A program made the translations under genes and the position numbers. From NCBI RefSeq assembly GCF_014697575.1, contig NZ_JACJSC010000004.1, forward strand, positions 62,001 to 126,000: a stretch of DNA of 64,000 nt, written 5' to 3'. The number at the start of each line of letters is the position of its first letter. The stretch's first letter is position 1. Of the stretch, positions 24,032 through 34,200 are shown one piece after another. Source of the DNA: Planktothrix sp. FACHB-1365 (lineage in GTDB: Bacteria; Cyanobacteriota; Cyanobacteriia; Cyanobacteriales; Microcoleaceae). A model generated the notes under the pieces. That model was given only the letters and a program-made list of their open reading frames with translations, had not been told where the DNA came from and did not search any database.

Positions 24032-24622
24032 TTATTTTACTTTATCTATCCAGTCTTTAATTCGCTGTTCTAAATTCGCCAAATCTTCTGGGCAAAGTTG
24101 GCGTAACCGTTGATAATTTCTTGCCGCTTCTTCCCCCATAATTCTTCGACCCTCTCCTGGGGTTTCTAACAAATTTTTTTGTTGAGCTAAAGGGAAAAAA
24201 TACATTTCTTTTGGATGTTCTTCTTGACGGACTTCCTGCCATTTCCATTCCGAAGGTAAATCATATCCAGCTAATACCCATACCTCTATTTCTTGCCAAG
24301 CATTTTCCGCTAAAAGTAAACTCTGACGAGATGTTAAAATTTTTGCTGCTTCTTGTTCTAGTTTGTTTAACGCTTGTTTTCGTCCCCCTTTCCCATCACG
24401 GTCAACACATAATATAAATAAATCAGCTTTTCCGCGATACTGTTCAATAATAGCTAATATATTTTCAAGTTTTAAAGCTTCATTAACTCCACCTAATAGG
24501 GGATCTTGGCAAACTTGAACCTGAGCTTTTATTTTCCCTAAGTTTGACATCATTGCTTTGATAATGGGTTTGAGCATATATTGATCTTTACGGAAATCTT
24601 CAGGAATAACTAAAACTTTCAT
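24032..24622 (-). CDS. TOPRIM-like (DUF4276-like) protein, partner of the AAA ATPase
   Basis: The 196-residue protein starts MKVLVIPEDFRKDQYMLKPI, giving the first TOPRIM-type Glu (about residue 8). The DxD motif is in LFILCVDRDGKGGRKQALN. A third acidic site may be ENAWQEIEVWVLAG, and the C-terminus (GEEAARNYQRLRQLCPEDLA) is like that of DUF4276. It begins 3 bases after the ATPase stop. With the ATPase it resembles a split OLD-type nuclease; I infer a defence or DNA-processing role. Confidence 0.75.
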   Translation of the reverse strand: MKVLVIPEDFRKDQYMLKPIIKAMMSNLGKIKAQVQVCQDPLLGGVNEALKLENILAIIEQYRGKADLFILCVDRDGKGGRKQALNKLEQEAAKILTSRQSLLLAENAWQEIEVWVLAGYDLPSEWKWQEVRQEEHPKEMYFFPLAQQKNLLETPGEGRRIMGEEAARNYQRLRQLCPEDLANLEQRIKDWIDKVK

Positions 24623-24625
24623 AAA

Positions 24626-25951
24626 CTATTCCTCCTCCTGAGAAAATTCCATAATATTTTCTAACCATCCTGACTCATGGAGACGAGCTAAACTTTGTTC
24701 TTTAATTAAAGTTTCTGTTTCTGGGGAGATATCAAAAATTCTTTTAATTTTGGCATCGGGTTGATTTTCTAAGCGATAAGTTAAAGAGGTATTTTGTAAA
24801 GTCTCATAACTTAATAATCTTAGCAGTTGCGAGGAATGGGTTGTGGCAATAATTTGCAAGTTAGTTTGTTTAACACGAGTTTCAATTAATTCTATGAGAA
24901 GATGTAAACGGGTGGGATGAAGACCGTTATCTAATTCTTCCAAGAAATAACAACTAAAATTAGGTAAATCATCAGATTCATTAAATAAGGCTGCAATGAT
25001 AGCTAAAAATCTTAAAGTTCCATCGGATGCACTAATAATTGGGATTTTTTGACCATTCGCTTCTATTAATACCAGTAAGATTTTACCCGTTATATCTGTA
25101 ACAAATTCTAAATCCGTCGCATCCATTGGGGTTAATGCTTTTAACCATTCTAATACAGCGATTTTACGGGTTGGATTTTCACAAATTGCTTGTAATACTG
25201 AAGATAAGTTTTCTCCACGATCTCCTAAAATATTTTGACCTGGGTTAGAGGGTCTTCGCATCGCATCAGGAAATAAATCTAAGAATTGTAAATTAATGAA
25301 TTCGCCTGAAACTTCATTAATGTAAAAATCTATATCGTGAGAAATACTTTCATTTATTTTATTTTCAGTAAAGATGTTCTTTATTAAATCGCTATCCATC
25401 AGTAGGGGTTTATCGGCTTTTGTTGGAAATTCTATGATTTTCTTAGTTTCTGAATTCTCATATATCTGAAGTAACATTTTTCCAGAATTATTAGGTAAAT
25501 TCTCAATTTTAAGTTTAAGAGATTTTTCATAATATAAACTTTCCTCTATAACTTTAGGCTGTTTACCATTAATTCCTGGATTAACTTCTAGGCGATAGAT
25601 TAATTCATATTCATCTTGAGTTGTAAAAATAAAACTTCCTTCTTCATCACATTCAAATTCTTCAGGAAAATATAAAGTGACTTCTATAGCAAAAGTTGGA
25701 GAATTTTGAAAAGTAATGTTTTGTTTTCCTCCTCTAATACCTTCCCATTCTAAAAAACCTCCTTGTCCCCACTTTTCTCCTAATATTTCAGCTAAATTAT
25801 AACCTCGACTAATTCCATGTAAAAAACGTAAAGCGTCACCGATATTACTTTTTCCTGTGGCATTAGTCCCCACTAAAATTGTAAAATTACCCAAAGTTAA
25901 TTCGGCTTCTTTGAAATTTTTAAATCGTTCTAAACGTATTTTTTTTAGCAT
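24626..25951 (-). CDS. AAA (AAA_21/OLD-like) ATPase
   Basis: Start taken at ATG 25951 (MLKKIRLERFKNFKEAELTL); a TTG at 25963 is in frame. The ABC-type ATPase has Walker A LVGTNATGKSNIGDALRFL near residue 32, a signature-like SASDGTLRFLAIIAAL, Walker B CYFLEELDNGLHP and the switch His in IIATTHSSQLLRLL. The 442-residue length fits the SMC/RecF-like, OLD-like class. It is coupled to a TOPRIM-like gene and preceded by a Phd-like gene, forming a probable three-gene operon. Confidence 0.9.
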   Translation of the reverse strand: MLKKIRLERFKNFKEAELTLGNFTILVGTNATGKSNIGDALRFLHGISRGYNLAEILGEKWGQGGFLEWEGIRGGKQNITFQNSPTFAIEVTLYFPEEFECDEEGSFIFTTQDEYELIYRLEVNPGINGKQPKVIEESLYYEKSLKLKIENLPNNSGKMLLQIYENSETKKIIEFPTKADKPLLMDSDLIKNIFTENKINESISHDIDFYINEVSGEFINLQFLDLFPDAMRRPSNPGQNILGDRGENLSSVLQAICENPTRKIAVLEWLKALTPMDATDLEFVTDITGKILLVLIEANGQKIPIISASDGTLRFLAIIAALFNESDDLPNFSCYFLEELDNGLHPTRLHLLIELIETRVKQTNLQIIATTHSSQLLRLLSYETLQNTSLTYRLENQPDAKIKRIFDISPETETLIKEQSLARLHESGWLENIMEFSQEEE

Positions 25952-25975
25952 ATAGCGAATCAAGTTTGTATTTAG

Positions 25976-26164
25976 TTAATTATTGATAATATTTTCTAAT
26001 GTAAAATTAGTTCCATACAGTACATTATAACCTTTAATAACATCTTCTAACGTCACTAATTCTTGACCATTTTGCTCAATCACAACTTTCTCGCCCTCGT
26101 GTTCAACACGACTCAAAAGTTCTGAAAAATTCCCTTGAATTTCGGTAACATCAACGTTAGTCAT
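25976..26164 (-). CDS. Phd/YefM-like antitoxin
   Basis: The 62-residue protein (VDVTEIQGNFSELLSRVEHE, GEKVVIEQNGQELVTLEDVI) is typical of the Phd/YefM fold, which binds DNA with its N-terminus and a toxin with its C-terminus. No toxin gene is next to it; instead the AAA ATPase gene begins 24 bases downstream. It could regulate that operon or be a stray antitoxin. Confidence 0.8.
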   Translation of the reverse strand: MTNVDVTEIQGNFSELLSRVEHEGEKVVIEQNGQELVTLEDVIKGYNVLYGTNFTLENIINN

Positions 26165-26264
26165 TTTTAACTCCCCTTGAACTTGATCAAAACTTTAGCG
26201 TAAGATGATATTAATTTTAACCGCTAAAATCAAGAAATAAGTCTATAAAACCTTAACCTAACCT

Positions 26265-28181
26265 ATGACGTTAACATCCTCAGTAGAATTTTTAGATGAA
26301 TTTGACATTGTTGTGGTCGGTGCTGGACATTCAGGCTGTGAGGCGGCGCTGGCTTCCGCGCGGTTGGGATGCCGTACCCTGCTGTTAACCTTAAATTTGG
26401 ATAAAATTGCTTGGCAACCCTGCAACCCGGCTGTTGGAGGCCCTGCTAAGTCTCAACTCGTCCATGAAGTTGATGCTTTGGGTGGGGAAATTGGCAAAAT
26501 GGCCGACCGTACCTATTTGCAAAAACGGGTGCTGAATATTTCTCGTGGCCCTGCGGTGTGGGCGTTACGCGCTCAAACCGATAAACGAGAATACGCCGCC
26601 GTGATGAAAAATATTATTGAAAATCAGGATAATTTAACTGTCCGAGAAGGGATGGTAACGGATTTAATTTTAGGTAAAAATCAAGAAATTATTGGGGTTG
26701 AAACTTATTTTGGAGTTGCTTTTAAATGTCAAGCTGTTATTTTAACAACGGGTACATTTTTAGGGGGAATAATTTGGGTTGGAAATAAATCAATGGCGGC
26801 TGGACGGGCGGGAGAATTTGCAGCTATTGGGTTAACAGAAACTCTCAACCGTTTAGGCTTTGAAACGGGACGATTAAAAACCGGAACTCCGGCGCGAGTT
26901 GATAAACGGTCTGTAGATTATTCTAAGTTAGAACCGCAACCGGGAGATACAGAAGTGCGGTGGTTTAGTTTCGACCCAGACGTTCAAATTGAACGGGAAC
27001 AAATGTGTTGTCATTTGACTCGAACGACTGCCGAAACCCATCGAATTATTCGAGAAAACTTGCATTTATCTCCGGTTTATGGCGGTTGGGTAGATTCAAA
27101 AGGCCCCCGTTATTGTCCGAGTATTGAAGATAAAATTGTTCGGTTTGCGGATAAAGAAAGTCATCAAATTTTTATTGAACCGGAAGGTCGAGATATTCCT
27201 GAGTTGTATATTCAAGGATTTTCGACGGGTTTACCAGAAACATTGCAATTGCAAATGTTAAGAAGTCTTCCAGGGTTAGAAAATTGTGCAATGTTACGTC
27301 CAGCCTATGCGGTGGAATACGATTATTTACCTGCAACTCAATGTTATCCTACGTTGATGACGAAGAAAATTGAGGGGCTATTTTGTGCGGGACAAATTAA
27401 TGGCACAACGGGCTATGAAGAAGCAGCAGCGCAAGGTTTTGTCGCCGGAATTAATGCGGTAAGATTTGTTAAACATCAACAGATGGTTGTATTTTCCCGT
27501 GAACAAAGTTATATCGGCACGTTAATTGATGATTTGTGTACCAAAGATTTGCGAGAACCCTATCGAATGTTAACAAGTCGGTCTGAATATCGGTTATTAT
27601 TACGGTCTGATAATGCCGATGAACGGTTAACGCCCTTGGGTCGAGAAATTGGGTTAATTGATGACCGTCGTTGGGAGTTATTTCAACGGAAGCAAGAGAA
27701 TATTATTGCTGAAAAAGAGCGGTTATACTCGACTCGAATTAAGGAAAATGATTCGGTGGGAATTGCAATTTTTAATGATACCCAACAAAAAATTAAAGGG
27801 TCAATTACCTTAGCGGATTTATTGCGTCGTCCAGGGTTCCATTACGTTGATTTAGAAAAGTATAATTTAGGCAATATTAATCTTAATCAACTGGAGAAAG
27901 AAGGAACAGAAATCGAGATTAAATATTCAGGGTATCTGCAACGCCAACAAAACCAAATTGACCAAGTGAGTCGCCAGTCAAATCGTTCATTACCTGAAGA
28001 TTTGGACTACATGAAAATTGAAACTTTATCTATGGAGGCACGAGAAAAGTTAATGAAAGTTAAACCGTTAACGGTGGGTCAAGCGTCGAGAATTGGGGGG
28101 GTTAATCCTGCTGATATTAATGCGTTATTGATTTATTTAGAAGTGCGAAATCGTCAACATCAGGTGAGTCTTAATTCTTAA
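26265..28181 (+). CDS. mnmG: tRNA uridine-5-carboxymethylaminomethyl modification enzyme MnmG (GidA)
   Basis: MnmG works with MnmE to add the cmnm5 group at U34 of several tRNAs. The 638-residue protein has the FAD-binding [20 protein letters not shown] near residue 16, the catalytic region [20 protein letters not shown], the family signature [12 protein letters not shown], a second FAD motif [20 protein letters not shown], and a C-terminal helical domain for MnmE and tRNA. Length is normal. Confidence 0.98.
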   Translation: MTLTSSVEFLDEFDIVVVGAGHSGCEAALASARLGCRTLLLTLNLDKIAWQPCNPAVGGPAKSQLVHEVDALGGEIGKMADRTYLQKRVLNISRGPAVWALRAQTDKREYAAVMKNIIENQDNLTVREGMVTDLILGKNQEIIGVETYFGVAFKCQAVILTTGTFLGGIIWVGNKSMAAGRAGEFAAIGLTETLNRLGFETGRLKTGTPARVDKRSVDYSKLEPQPGDTEVRWFSFDPDVQIEREQMCCHLTRTTAETHRIIRENLHLSPVYGGWVDSKGPRYCPSIEDKIVRFADKESHQIFIEPEGRDIPELYIQGFSTGLPETLQLQMLRSLPGLENCAMLRPAYAVEYDYLPATQCYPTLMTKKIEGLFCAGQINGTTGYEEAAAQGFVAGINAVRFVKHQQMVVFSREQSYIGTLIDDLCTKDLREPYRMLTSRSEYRLLLRSDNADERLTPLGREIGLIDDRRWELFQRKQENIIAEKERLYSTRIKENDSVGIAIFNDTQQKIKGSITLADLLRRPGFHYVDLEKYNLGNINLNQLEKEGTEIEIKYSGYLQRQQNQIDQVSRQSNRSLPEDLDYMKIETLSMEAREKLMKVKPLTVGQASRIGGVNPADINALLIYLEVRNRQHQVSLNS

Positions 28182-28246
28182 AGTTCACTGATTTTTGATA
28201 GTAAGTTTAAATCAGTTGTACATCAGTCTGAAAATCCAATTCAGTG

Positions 28247-28272
28247 TAGGGGCGAGGCGCGCCTCACCCCTA
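28247..28272. repeat. Palindromic repeat between convergent genes
   Basis: TAGGGG and CCCCTA flank a GAGGCGCGCCTC core, giving a 26-base near-perfect palindrome between mnmG and the NYN-Hsp70 gene. It is a scattered cyanobacterial repeat and may act as a two-way terminator. Confidence 0.7.
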
Positions 28273-28348
28273 GCCAAAACTTGGGTATTGTTTAGAATTA
28301 ATAATTGGGTTCATTATGATTGTACAATTCATTTAGACTGGCTATACT

Positions 28349-31300
28349 CTAAGAAACTTCGAGAATAAAGACATTGATTTTTTTGACATCTTCTTTAGAA
28401 ATGTTTTGACTATTTAATAATTTGGGCAATAACTCCAGTCGTTCTTCAAACGTTGCTTGAATTTGCGGATAACCCTGAAGTTGTTGGTCAACTGGTAAAC
28501 TACGACTGGGTAACTGTTCTACTTGTTGATAAATCTCATCACTTAAGGCTTTTCCTTTGATTTTCCATAGGGTACAGAGATATAAACATCCGAGTAAATT
28601 TGTAGCAACTTGAGGTTTATTTTCAGATTTAACAAGTTGATTTAAAGCGAATTGAGCAGCTTTTTCAACGTCTTCAAATTGAGGTTTCCATTCTTCAGTT
28701 TGACCCGGACTCATTAATCGTCCTAACGCCCAAGCTGCTTTTTCACGCTGTCCAATATGGGGACTGGTTTTGATAACATGATGCAAAATATCCAGACTAT
28801 TTTCTGTGGGTTTACCACATTTAGCTAAGGAATTGAGAAAGGATAAAGCTTGGGGTTGTTGTTGATAGCGTCGAAAAGCTATAATTAGATGTTGGTCAAA
28901 TCCTCTCCACAGTAATTTTCCTGGGGTTTCTGCAATATCAGTAAATAAAGTATTAGAAAGTTGATGTAACCCGGTTTCAAATTTTTGTTTAATCCATCGT
29001 TGATATCGCGTTTCTAAACCCGATGCTAGACTGTCATCGGTGCTGATGGTTTCAAAAATTTCAGTTAATCCGCGAACCGCCATTAAGGTTTTAATCCCAG
29101 ATGTGGATGTTTCTAAGATTTGACCCGATTCTAACCATCCTAATAAATGATGAATAATTTCTTGGCGATTTTCGCAGGTTTTTGTTCTGATTCTTAACTC
29201 CCTAAATCGGTCTTGAAAGTGACCATTATTCCAGTTATTATTCAGGCTTTTTGCTAACGCCTCCCACTCAGGAAATTTAACTCGAATCCCTGGAATAATA
29301 GCTTGTCCGGCTCGTTTTCGGTCAATGGTGGGGATTGTAATTTCTGCTTCAGAAAAACTAGAGGTCGAAGGACAAGTCTCCTTAGTTTTTTCTTTGTTAG
29401 GGATTGAAACAATTTCCGAATCAACAGCTAATTTAAAACGCCCCCCTGATTCTGAAATTAAAGTTAATAATAATCGTTCATCAAAGGTATACTCAATTTC
29501 CATATCCAGTAAACAGCCCGGAGATAGATTAGCTTGTTTAATCTCTTCAAAATTAACTTGACGTTGGCGTTGTAATTTCGTATTAACATTGGGTTTATTT
29601 CCCATTCCAACCCAAATATTAAACCCTAGATAACCGCTTTCTTGATTGGGAAGTTTAAACCCTTTAAATATTGTTTTATAGGGATATTTTTGCCCTTGCT
29701 TAATTAATAAACGTAAGTTATGTTCGCCTTTATCAGAGACTTCTAAATGAATATTGGTGGGATTAATGCGATCAACGGATTTTAAAGCTCCTGCTGCATA
29801 AAGGGCGGCTCCCCGTGCGACGGCTACATCCGGTTGATTTTCTTCTAAAAGGGGAACTTTACCAAAGAGTTTCCCTAAGCGTTCTCGAATGGGTGGAAAA
29901 TAAGTCATCCCTCCATTTAATAAAATAAAATCAATGGGGGGAATCTCACCTAAATTTTGTTTTGCTTTGAGCAAAACTTCTAATATAGGAACGACAAATG
30001 TATTGAATCGATCCGTAAATGGAGATTCATTAAACGCTGTTTCAGGATTGAGGGTTTCCAGAAGATCTAAACTCAGATCTTCACAGAGTAAAGGAGATAA
30101 AATCTCCTGCATTTTCTTACTACTAATATAGTAAAGAATGGGACAGTCCCCATTTAAAAATCCTCCTTGGAAAGAATACTGAAAATTTTGCTTTTGACTG
30201 GAATAAGTGTACTCACTTCCCCAGGTTTTCTTAAATTTTTCTGCATAAACTTCCAGTTCATATCGGAGTTTTTTTCGTTCGCCTTCGGGCAAGTTTTTAA
30301 CATTAGGAGCATTTTGCAGAATATAATCTGCAATTAATTGATCAACAATATCACCTCCGACACGGGTACGGGAACCAATAGCAAGATCCTGAATAATAAA
30401 TTCAGCCTTGCTTTGATTCCATTGAATATTATGTAAGGTAATATCGAGGGTGCCTCCTCCCAAATCATAAACCAAGATATTGCAAGGTTGATTCAAATCA
30501 AAAACTTGATGAATTTCTCCTTTTTGAATGCGATAAAGAAAGTCATATAATGCCGCTTGAGGTTCGGCTAAAAGTACAATTTCTCCTTCTTCCCATCCCG
30601 CTAAGATAGCAGCTTTTCGAGTAGCTTCAATCGCATCAGATTCATAGGAAGCCGGATGAGTAATGACAACTCCCTGCATTTCGTTATATCGCTTGGTTAA
30701 TTCATTTCGACAGTGTAATAGGATTTTAGAAGCCGCTTCTTCTGGTAAAATATTTCCTGAACTGAGTTGATAAGTAAAGGATTTATTATCGATAGAAACA
30801 CCCATATTATGTTTCCAAGACAGAATAGTTTTATCTGAAAAGGCATAATATTGTGTTTTAATATGTTGCCCTACTTCAGCTTCTGTTTTAGAATTAAATC
30901 GGATATGGGAAGGAATCATGGATTGATTGAATAGTGATCCTTGTTCATTTTTAATCGGGATTGAAAGTTCTGTAGCTGTCCATTGTTGAGTCACTAAATT
31001 CAAATTTGCTCTGGCAATGACGGTATTAGTTGTTCCTAGATCAATTCCCATATAAATAGGTTGTATAATTCCCTGTAACAATCTGACATGATCGGCAGTT
31101 TCTCGCAATTGATTCCCGATTTGATTACCAATAACAAGGGTTTTTATGCCTTTTAATTTTAAGTCTCTAAATAATCGTGCATAACCATTATCATTACTGA
31201 CAATTGCAATCAGTTTAATATCAAATTTAGGGTTTTCAATCAGTTCACGGGTGGTTTGAATAATTAAATGATCCACTTCTTGGGGAACGGTTGCCAGTCC

Positions 31301-31483
31301 AGGGGTTAATTCAAATCGATACTTAAATTCACGAAAAGCATTGCCATAGGCGGTTAAAACCGCAGGAGTATTACAAAAGGCACGGCGTTCAATTAAGGTT
31401 CCATACTCAGCACATAACGTTTCAATTTCCGATAATTGAGGTTTGATATTATCTAAATCTAATAAAACAGCAATATTGTTCAT
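28349..31483 (-). CDS. NYN (PIN-like nuclease) domain fused to an Hsp70 chaperone
   Basis: Residues 1-140 are a NYN domain with acidic residues at Asp9/Asp11 (VLLDLDNIKPQ), Asp71 (PQEVDHLIIQ) and Asp98 (IVSNDNGYARLFRDL), all where active NYN ribonucleases have them. From residue 145 a complete Hsp70 ATPase starts (YMGIDLGTTNTVIARAN, VYDLGGGTLDIT, LNGGMTYFPPIRERL). Residues about 570-720 fit a diverged substrate-binding beta part, and 740-1044 is a helical repeat-like region resembling extensions of large bacterial Hsp70s. A GrpE-like gene lies 89 bases upstream in the same operon. Known Hsp70s lack a nuclease head, so the pairing is notable; a role in RNA or protein quality control is inferred. 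Confidence 0.85.
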   Translation of the reverse strand: MNNIAVLLDLDNIKPQLSEIETLCAEYGTLIERRAFCNTPAVLTAYGNAFREFKYRFELTPGLATVPQEVDHLIIQTTRELIENPKFDIKLIAIVSNDNGYARLFRDLKLKGIKTLVIGNQIGNQLRETADHVRLLQGIIQPIYMGIDLGTTNTVIARANLNLVTQQWTATELSIPIKNEQGSLFNQSMIPSHIRFNSKTEAEVGQHIKTQYYAFSDKTILSWKHNMGVSIDNKSFTYQLSSGNILPEEAASKILLHCRNELTKRYNEMQGVVITHPASYESDAIEATRKAAILAGWEEGEIVLLAEPQAALYDFLYRIQKGEIHQVFDLNQPCNILVYDLGGGTLDITLHNIQWNQSKAEFIIQDLAIGSRTRVGGDIVDQLIADYILQNAPNVKNLPEGERKKLRYELEVYAEKFKKTWGSEYTYSSQKQNFQYSFQGGFLNGDCPILYYISSKKMQEILSPLLCEDLSLDLLETLNPETAFNESPFTDRFNTFVVPILEVLLKAKQNLGEIPPIDFILLNGGMTYFPPIRERLGKLFGKVPLLEENQPDVAVARGAALYAAGALKSVDRINPTNIHLEVSDKGEHNLRLLIKQGQKYPYKTIFKGFKLPNQESGYLGFNIWVGMGNKPNVNTKLQRQRQVNFEEIKQANLSPGCLLDMEIEYTFDERLLLTLISESGGRFKLAVDSEIVSIPNKEKTKETCPSTSSFSEAEITIPTIDRKRAGQAIIPGIRVKFPEWEALAKSLNNNWNNGHFQDRFRELRIRTKTCENRQEIIHHLLGWLESGQILETSTSGIKTLMAVRGLTEIFETISTDDSLASGLETRYQRWIKQKFETGLHQLSNTLFTDIAETPGKLLWRGFDQHLIIAFRRYQQQPQALSFLNSLAKCGKPTENSLDILHHVIKTSPHIGQREKAAWALGRLMSPGQTEEWKPQFEDVEKAAQFALNQLVKSENKPQVATNLLGCLYLCTLWKIKGKALSDEIYQQVEQLPSRSLPVDQQLQGYPQIQATFEERLELLPKLLNSQNISKEDVKKINVFILEVS

Positions 31484-31572
31484 AATTCACCTTAATAATG
31501 GGGTAAAACAGTGGATAATTTCAGTTAATTGTTCTCAAGTCTAATGCCTTGAAAACTACAGGAATTATTCAT

Positions 31573-32772
31573 TTATTCCTGGGGTTGAGAACTTTCTTTC
31601 ACTTGTGCTGGGGTAATAATTTCTGAACCGACTTGCCAACCATAACGAACACAGGAAACGGTTTTTTCATCTTCTGGAGTGGCAAAGGTGGAACCTTCAA
31701 TATAAGAATATTGGTTCAAATCTTCTCCTCGTAACCGAAAGATTTGATGGAGATCTTCAGGAAAAGAGGTAATATTTAGAGATCGCAAGGCTTCTAAGAT
31801 AGACCCTAAGATGATTAAAATTCTCAAATCATCATTGCTTAAAGTTTCTCCTTGTTCAGCGCGTTTATTCAAGCGTTGATACAGGTCAACAATTTGGTCT
31901 AAAATAGGCTGAGGTCGATGTTGTAAGGTTCGAGTCAGTTGACAGACGGCATCTTGAAAAGCTTGCGCTTCAATGGCTTGAATTTCTGCTTTTAAGTCTG
32001 CATTTTCTTGTTTTAAATAGTCAATTTCACGACAAAGATTAACTTTTGTTTCTTCCAGTTCCCGAACTAAGTCTTGAGCCGCTTGGTCTTTAATAGCGGT
32101 GTAAGTAATTTTGAATTTTTTTTGCAGTTGGAAACAAAAATCCTTTAAAAACTCTGAAGCTCCCAACTCTAAGAGGGTTTGATATCCTTCTGAATAATTC
32201 AGTAATAAAGATTGGAACAAAGGGTTTAATTGCTGTGGCAGTTGGTTCAGGAAATAAAAGGTTTTTTCGGGAGAATTATTCAGATCTTTGAGGTTATCAG
32301 AAAATTCACTAATTTTCAATAAATCTCGATTATCTGATTTTAGTAAAGCATATTCAGCTAACTCAATAAATGTCTGAATGTTCTGTTTTAATTTTTGTTG
32401 GCATTCCAGGGGAGAATCACTATATCGTTTAGATAATCTAAAAAAGAAGCGATCTGCTATTTTCTTTTGTTGGTGTTCAAAAGAACGAAAATTTCGTTTA
32501 ATGAGTTCATCCCAATGATTAAATGTGGTGCTACTGAGAATTTCTACACATTTTTTCTGAGTGGGTGCAAGATTTTTTTGTTCTTGTTGATACTCTTCGT
32601 TGCGAGGAATAAAATTTTTGTAAGATTCATTGCAAAATTCAGCCAGTTGATACCAAGGAGAGGCGGTTAACACCGGGTCAGATAAATCTAACTGAACGAG
32701 GGAGGGAGAAGGACGTTGAGCACGGGCTAAAGCGGGTTTAATGGGTTTACTGGGTTCAAAGTCGCGGGTCAT
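31573..32772 (-). CDS. GrpE-like nucleotide exchange factor of the NYN-Hsp70 operon
   Basis: The 399-residue protein has a long N-terminal helical part of unknown type, a coiled coil at about residues 230-268 (LVRELEETKVNLCREIDYLK followed by QENADLKAEIQAIEAQ), and a C-terminal GrpE-like beta-domain (SCVRYGWQVGSEIITPAQVK). Normal GrpE is about 200 residues, so this is an enlarged specialised form. It is transcribed just before the NYN-Hsp70 gene and probably serves that chaperone rather than the housekeeping DnaK. Confidence 0.78.
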   Translation of the reverse strand: MTRDFEPSKPIKPALARAQRPSPSLVQLDLSDPVLTASPWYQLAEFCNESYKNFIPRNEEYQQEQKNLAPTQKKCVEILSSTTFNHWDELIKRNFRSFEHQQKKIADRFFFRLSKRYSDSPLECQQKLKQNIQTFIELAEYALLKSDNRDLLKISEFSDNLKDLNNSPEKTFYFLNQLPQQLNPLFQSLLLNYSEGYQTLLELGASEFLKDFCFQLQKKFKITYTAIKDQAAQDLVRELEETKVNLCREIDYLKQENADLKAEIQAIEAQAFQDAVCQLTRTLQHRPQPILDQIVDLYQRLNKRAEQGETLSNDDLRILIILGSILEALRSLNITSFPEDLHQIFRLRGEDLNQYSYIEGSTFATPEDEKTVSCVRYGWQVGSEIITPAQVKESSQPQE

Positions 32773-32863
32773 GGGTTGAAACTGTTAAGAACTATAGAGT
32801 TATAGGCAGTTCCCCCAAGGGTTACGCAAACTTTACATTTCTTTACAATAGTCAACCTGTTGA

Positions 32864-34081
32864 TTAACTCTTTTCCATTGTTAATTGTTTCTGACAATAT
32901 TTATAAGTAGAATAAGCTAATGTCACCACTCCCGTAATAATCGCAGATTCATCGATTTCAAATTTCGGATGATGTAAGGGATAATTTTGTTTCTTTTTGT
33001 GTCCGACACCCAACCGAAACATCATACCTGGTGCATAATCTAAATAAACGGAAAAATCTTCTGCACCTAAAGAGGGTTCGGGTAAATTAATAATAGCTTG
33101 AGTGCCAAAGGCTTCTCGTACCGTTTCTTCTACAATTTGAGTTAATATTGGGTCATTTTGCACCGAAGGAACGCCCCGACGATAATTTAACTCATAATTT
33201 GCCCCATACATTTGACAGACATTGGCAACAATTTGTTCAATCCAATTAGGTAAAGCTTCGTAGGTTTCAGGATGAAGCGATCGCACCGTTCCTAATAGTT
33301 TAACTTGATCGGCAATAATATTAGGAGCCCGTCCCCCCATAATTTGACCAATGGATAAAACCACAGGTCTTAACGGATTTTGGGTACGACTAATGGCTTG
33401 TTGTAACATTGTAATTACCTGGGCGGCTATCCAGATGGCATCCTTTGCTTCATGAGGTCGTGCACCATGACCCGACTCTCCGATAATGGTTAATTCTAAA
33501 TCATCCGCCGCCGCCGTTAACGCACCTTGGCGCAGTCCCACACACCCGGCGGGAATACTAGGGAAGACATGAACCCCCAAAATCGCCGCCACATCCTCCA
33601 TGACGTTATCCTGTACCATCCAGGTCGCCCCTTTGGCAATTTCCTCCGCCGGTTGAAACAGAAACCGCACCTTTCCGGGGAACTCCTGACCTAACTGAGA
33701 TAACACCATCGCTGTTCCTAACCCCAAGGTAGTGTGCAAGTCGTGTCCGCAGGCGTGCATGACTCCCATCTGTCGGGAAGCATACTCTAACCCCGTTAAT
33801 TCCGTCATCGGTAAAGCATCCATATCGGTGCGAATGGCAAACCAACGGGAAGCGGTGGTGTTTCCCTTGAGTTCTCCGATAACTCCCGTTTTTCCCACCC
33901 CTTCTTGAACTTTAATTCCACAGGAGGACAAAACCCCAGCCACATAAGCAGAGGTTTGATATTCTTGACCACTGAGTTCTGGATGTGCATGAATGTGGCG
34001 ACGAATTTCAATTAACCGAGGTGCTAAAGTAGTCGCAATGTCCTTAATTTTGTCAAGCATAGATGGGGGAGTCTGGGTCAT
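32864..34081 (-). CDS. M20-family amidohydrolase (HipO/AmhX type)
   Basis: These cytosolic enzymes split N-acyl amino acids or similar amides using two metal ions. The 405-residue protein begins with IEIRRHIHAHPELSGQEYQT and carries the metal ligands in MHACGHDLHTTLGLG (His and Cys-Gly-His-Asp), the Glu pair in FLFQPAEEIAKGA, and a late ligand in LGAEDFSVYLDYAPG and LHHPKFEIDE. The substrate cannot be told from sequence. Confidence 0.93.
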   Translation of the reverse strand: MTQTPPSMLDKIKDIATTLAPRLIEIRRHIHAHPELSGQEYQTSAYVAGVLSSCGIKVQEGVGKTGVIGELKGNTTASRWFAIRTDMDALPMTELTGLEYASRQMGVMHACGHDLHTTLGLGTAMVLSQLGQEFPGKVRFLFQPAEEIAKGATWMVQDNVMEDVAAILGVHVFPSIPAGCVGLRQGALTAAADDLELTIIGESGHGARPHEAKDAIWIAAQVITMLQQAISRTQNPLRPVVLSIGQIMGGRAPNIIADQVKLLGTVRSLHPETYEALPNWIEQIVANVCQMYGANYELNYRRGVPSVQNDPILTQIVEETVREAFGTQAIINLPEPSLGAEDFSVYLDYAPGMMFRLGVGHKKKQNYPLHHPKFEIDESAIITGVVTLAYSTYKYCQKQLTMEKS

Positions 34082-34150
34082 GGGTTAGAATGAAATTACC
34101 AAGTATTCAATTAAAGTTGATTCTTTATTATAGGGTAATTTTCTAACCCT

Positions 34151-34173
34151 AGGGCATGGCATTGCCATACCCT
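34151..34173 (-). terminator. Hairpin after the alpha-amylase-family gene
   Basis: AGGG, ATGGC and their complements form a stem-loop just downstream of the amylase stop and upstream of the amidohydrolase start. No strong T run, so termination is only likely. Confidence 0.5.
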
Positions 34174-34200
34174 GATCTGGAATTTCTCTCCTCGAAGATC

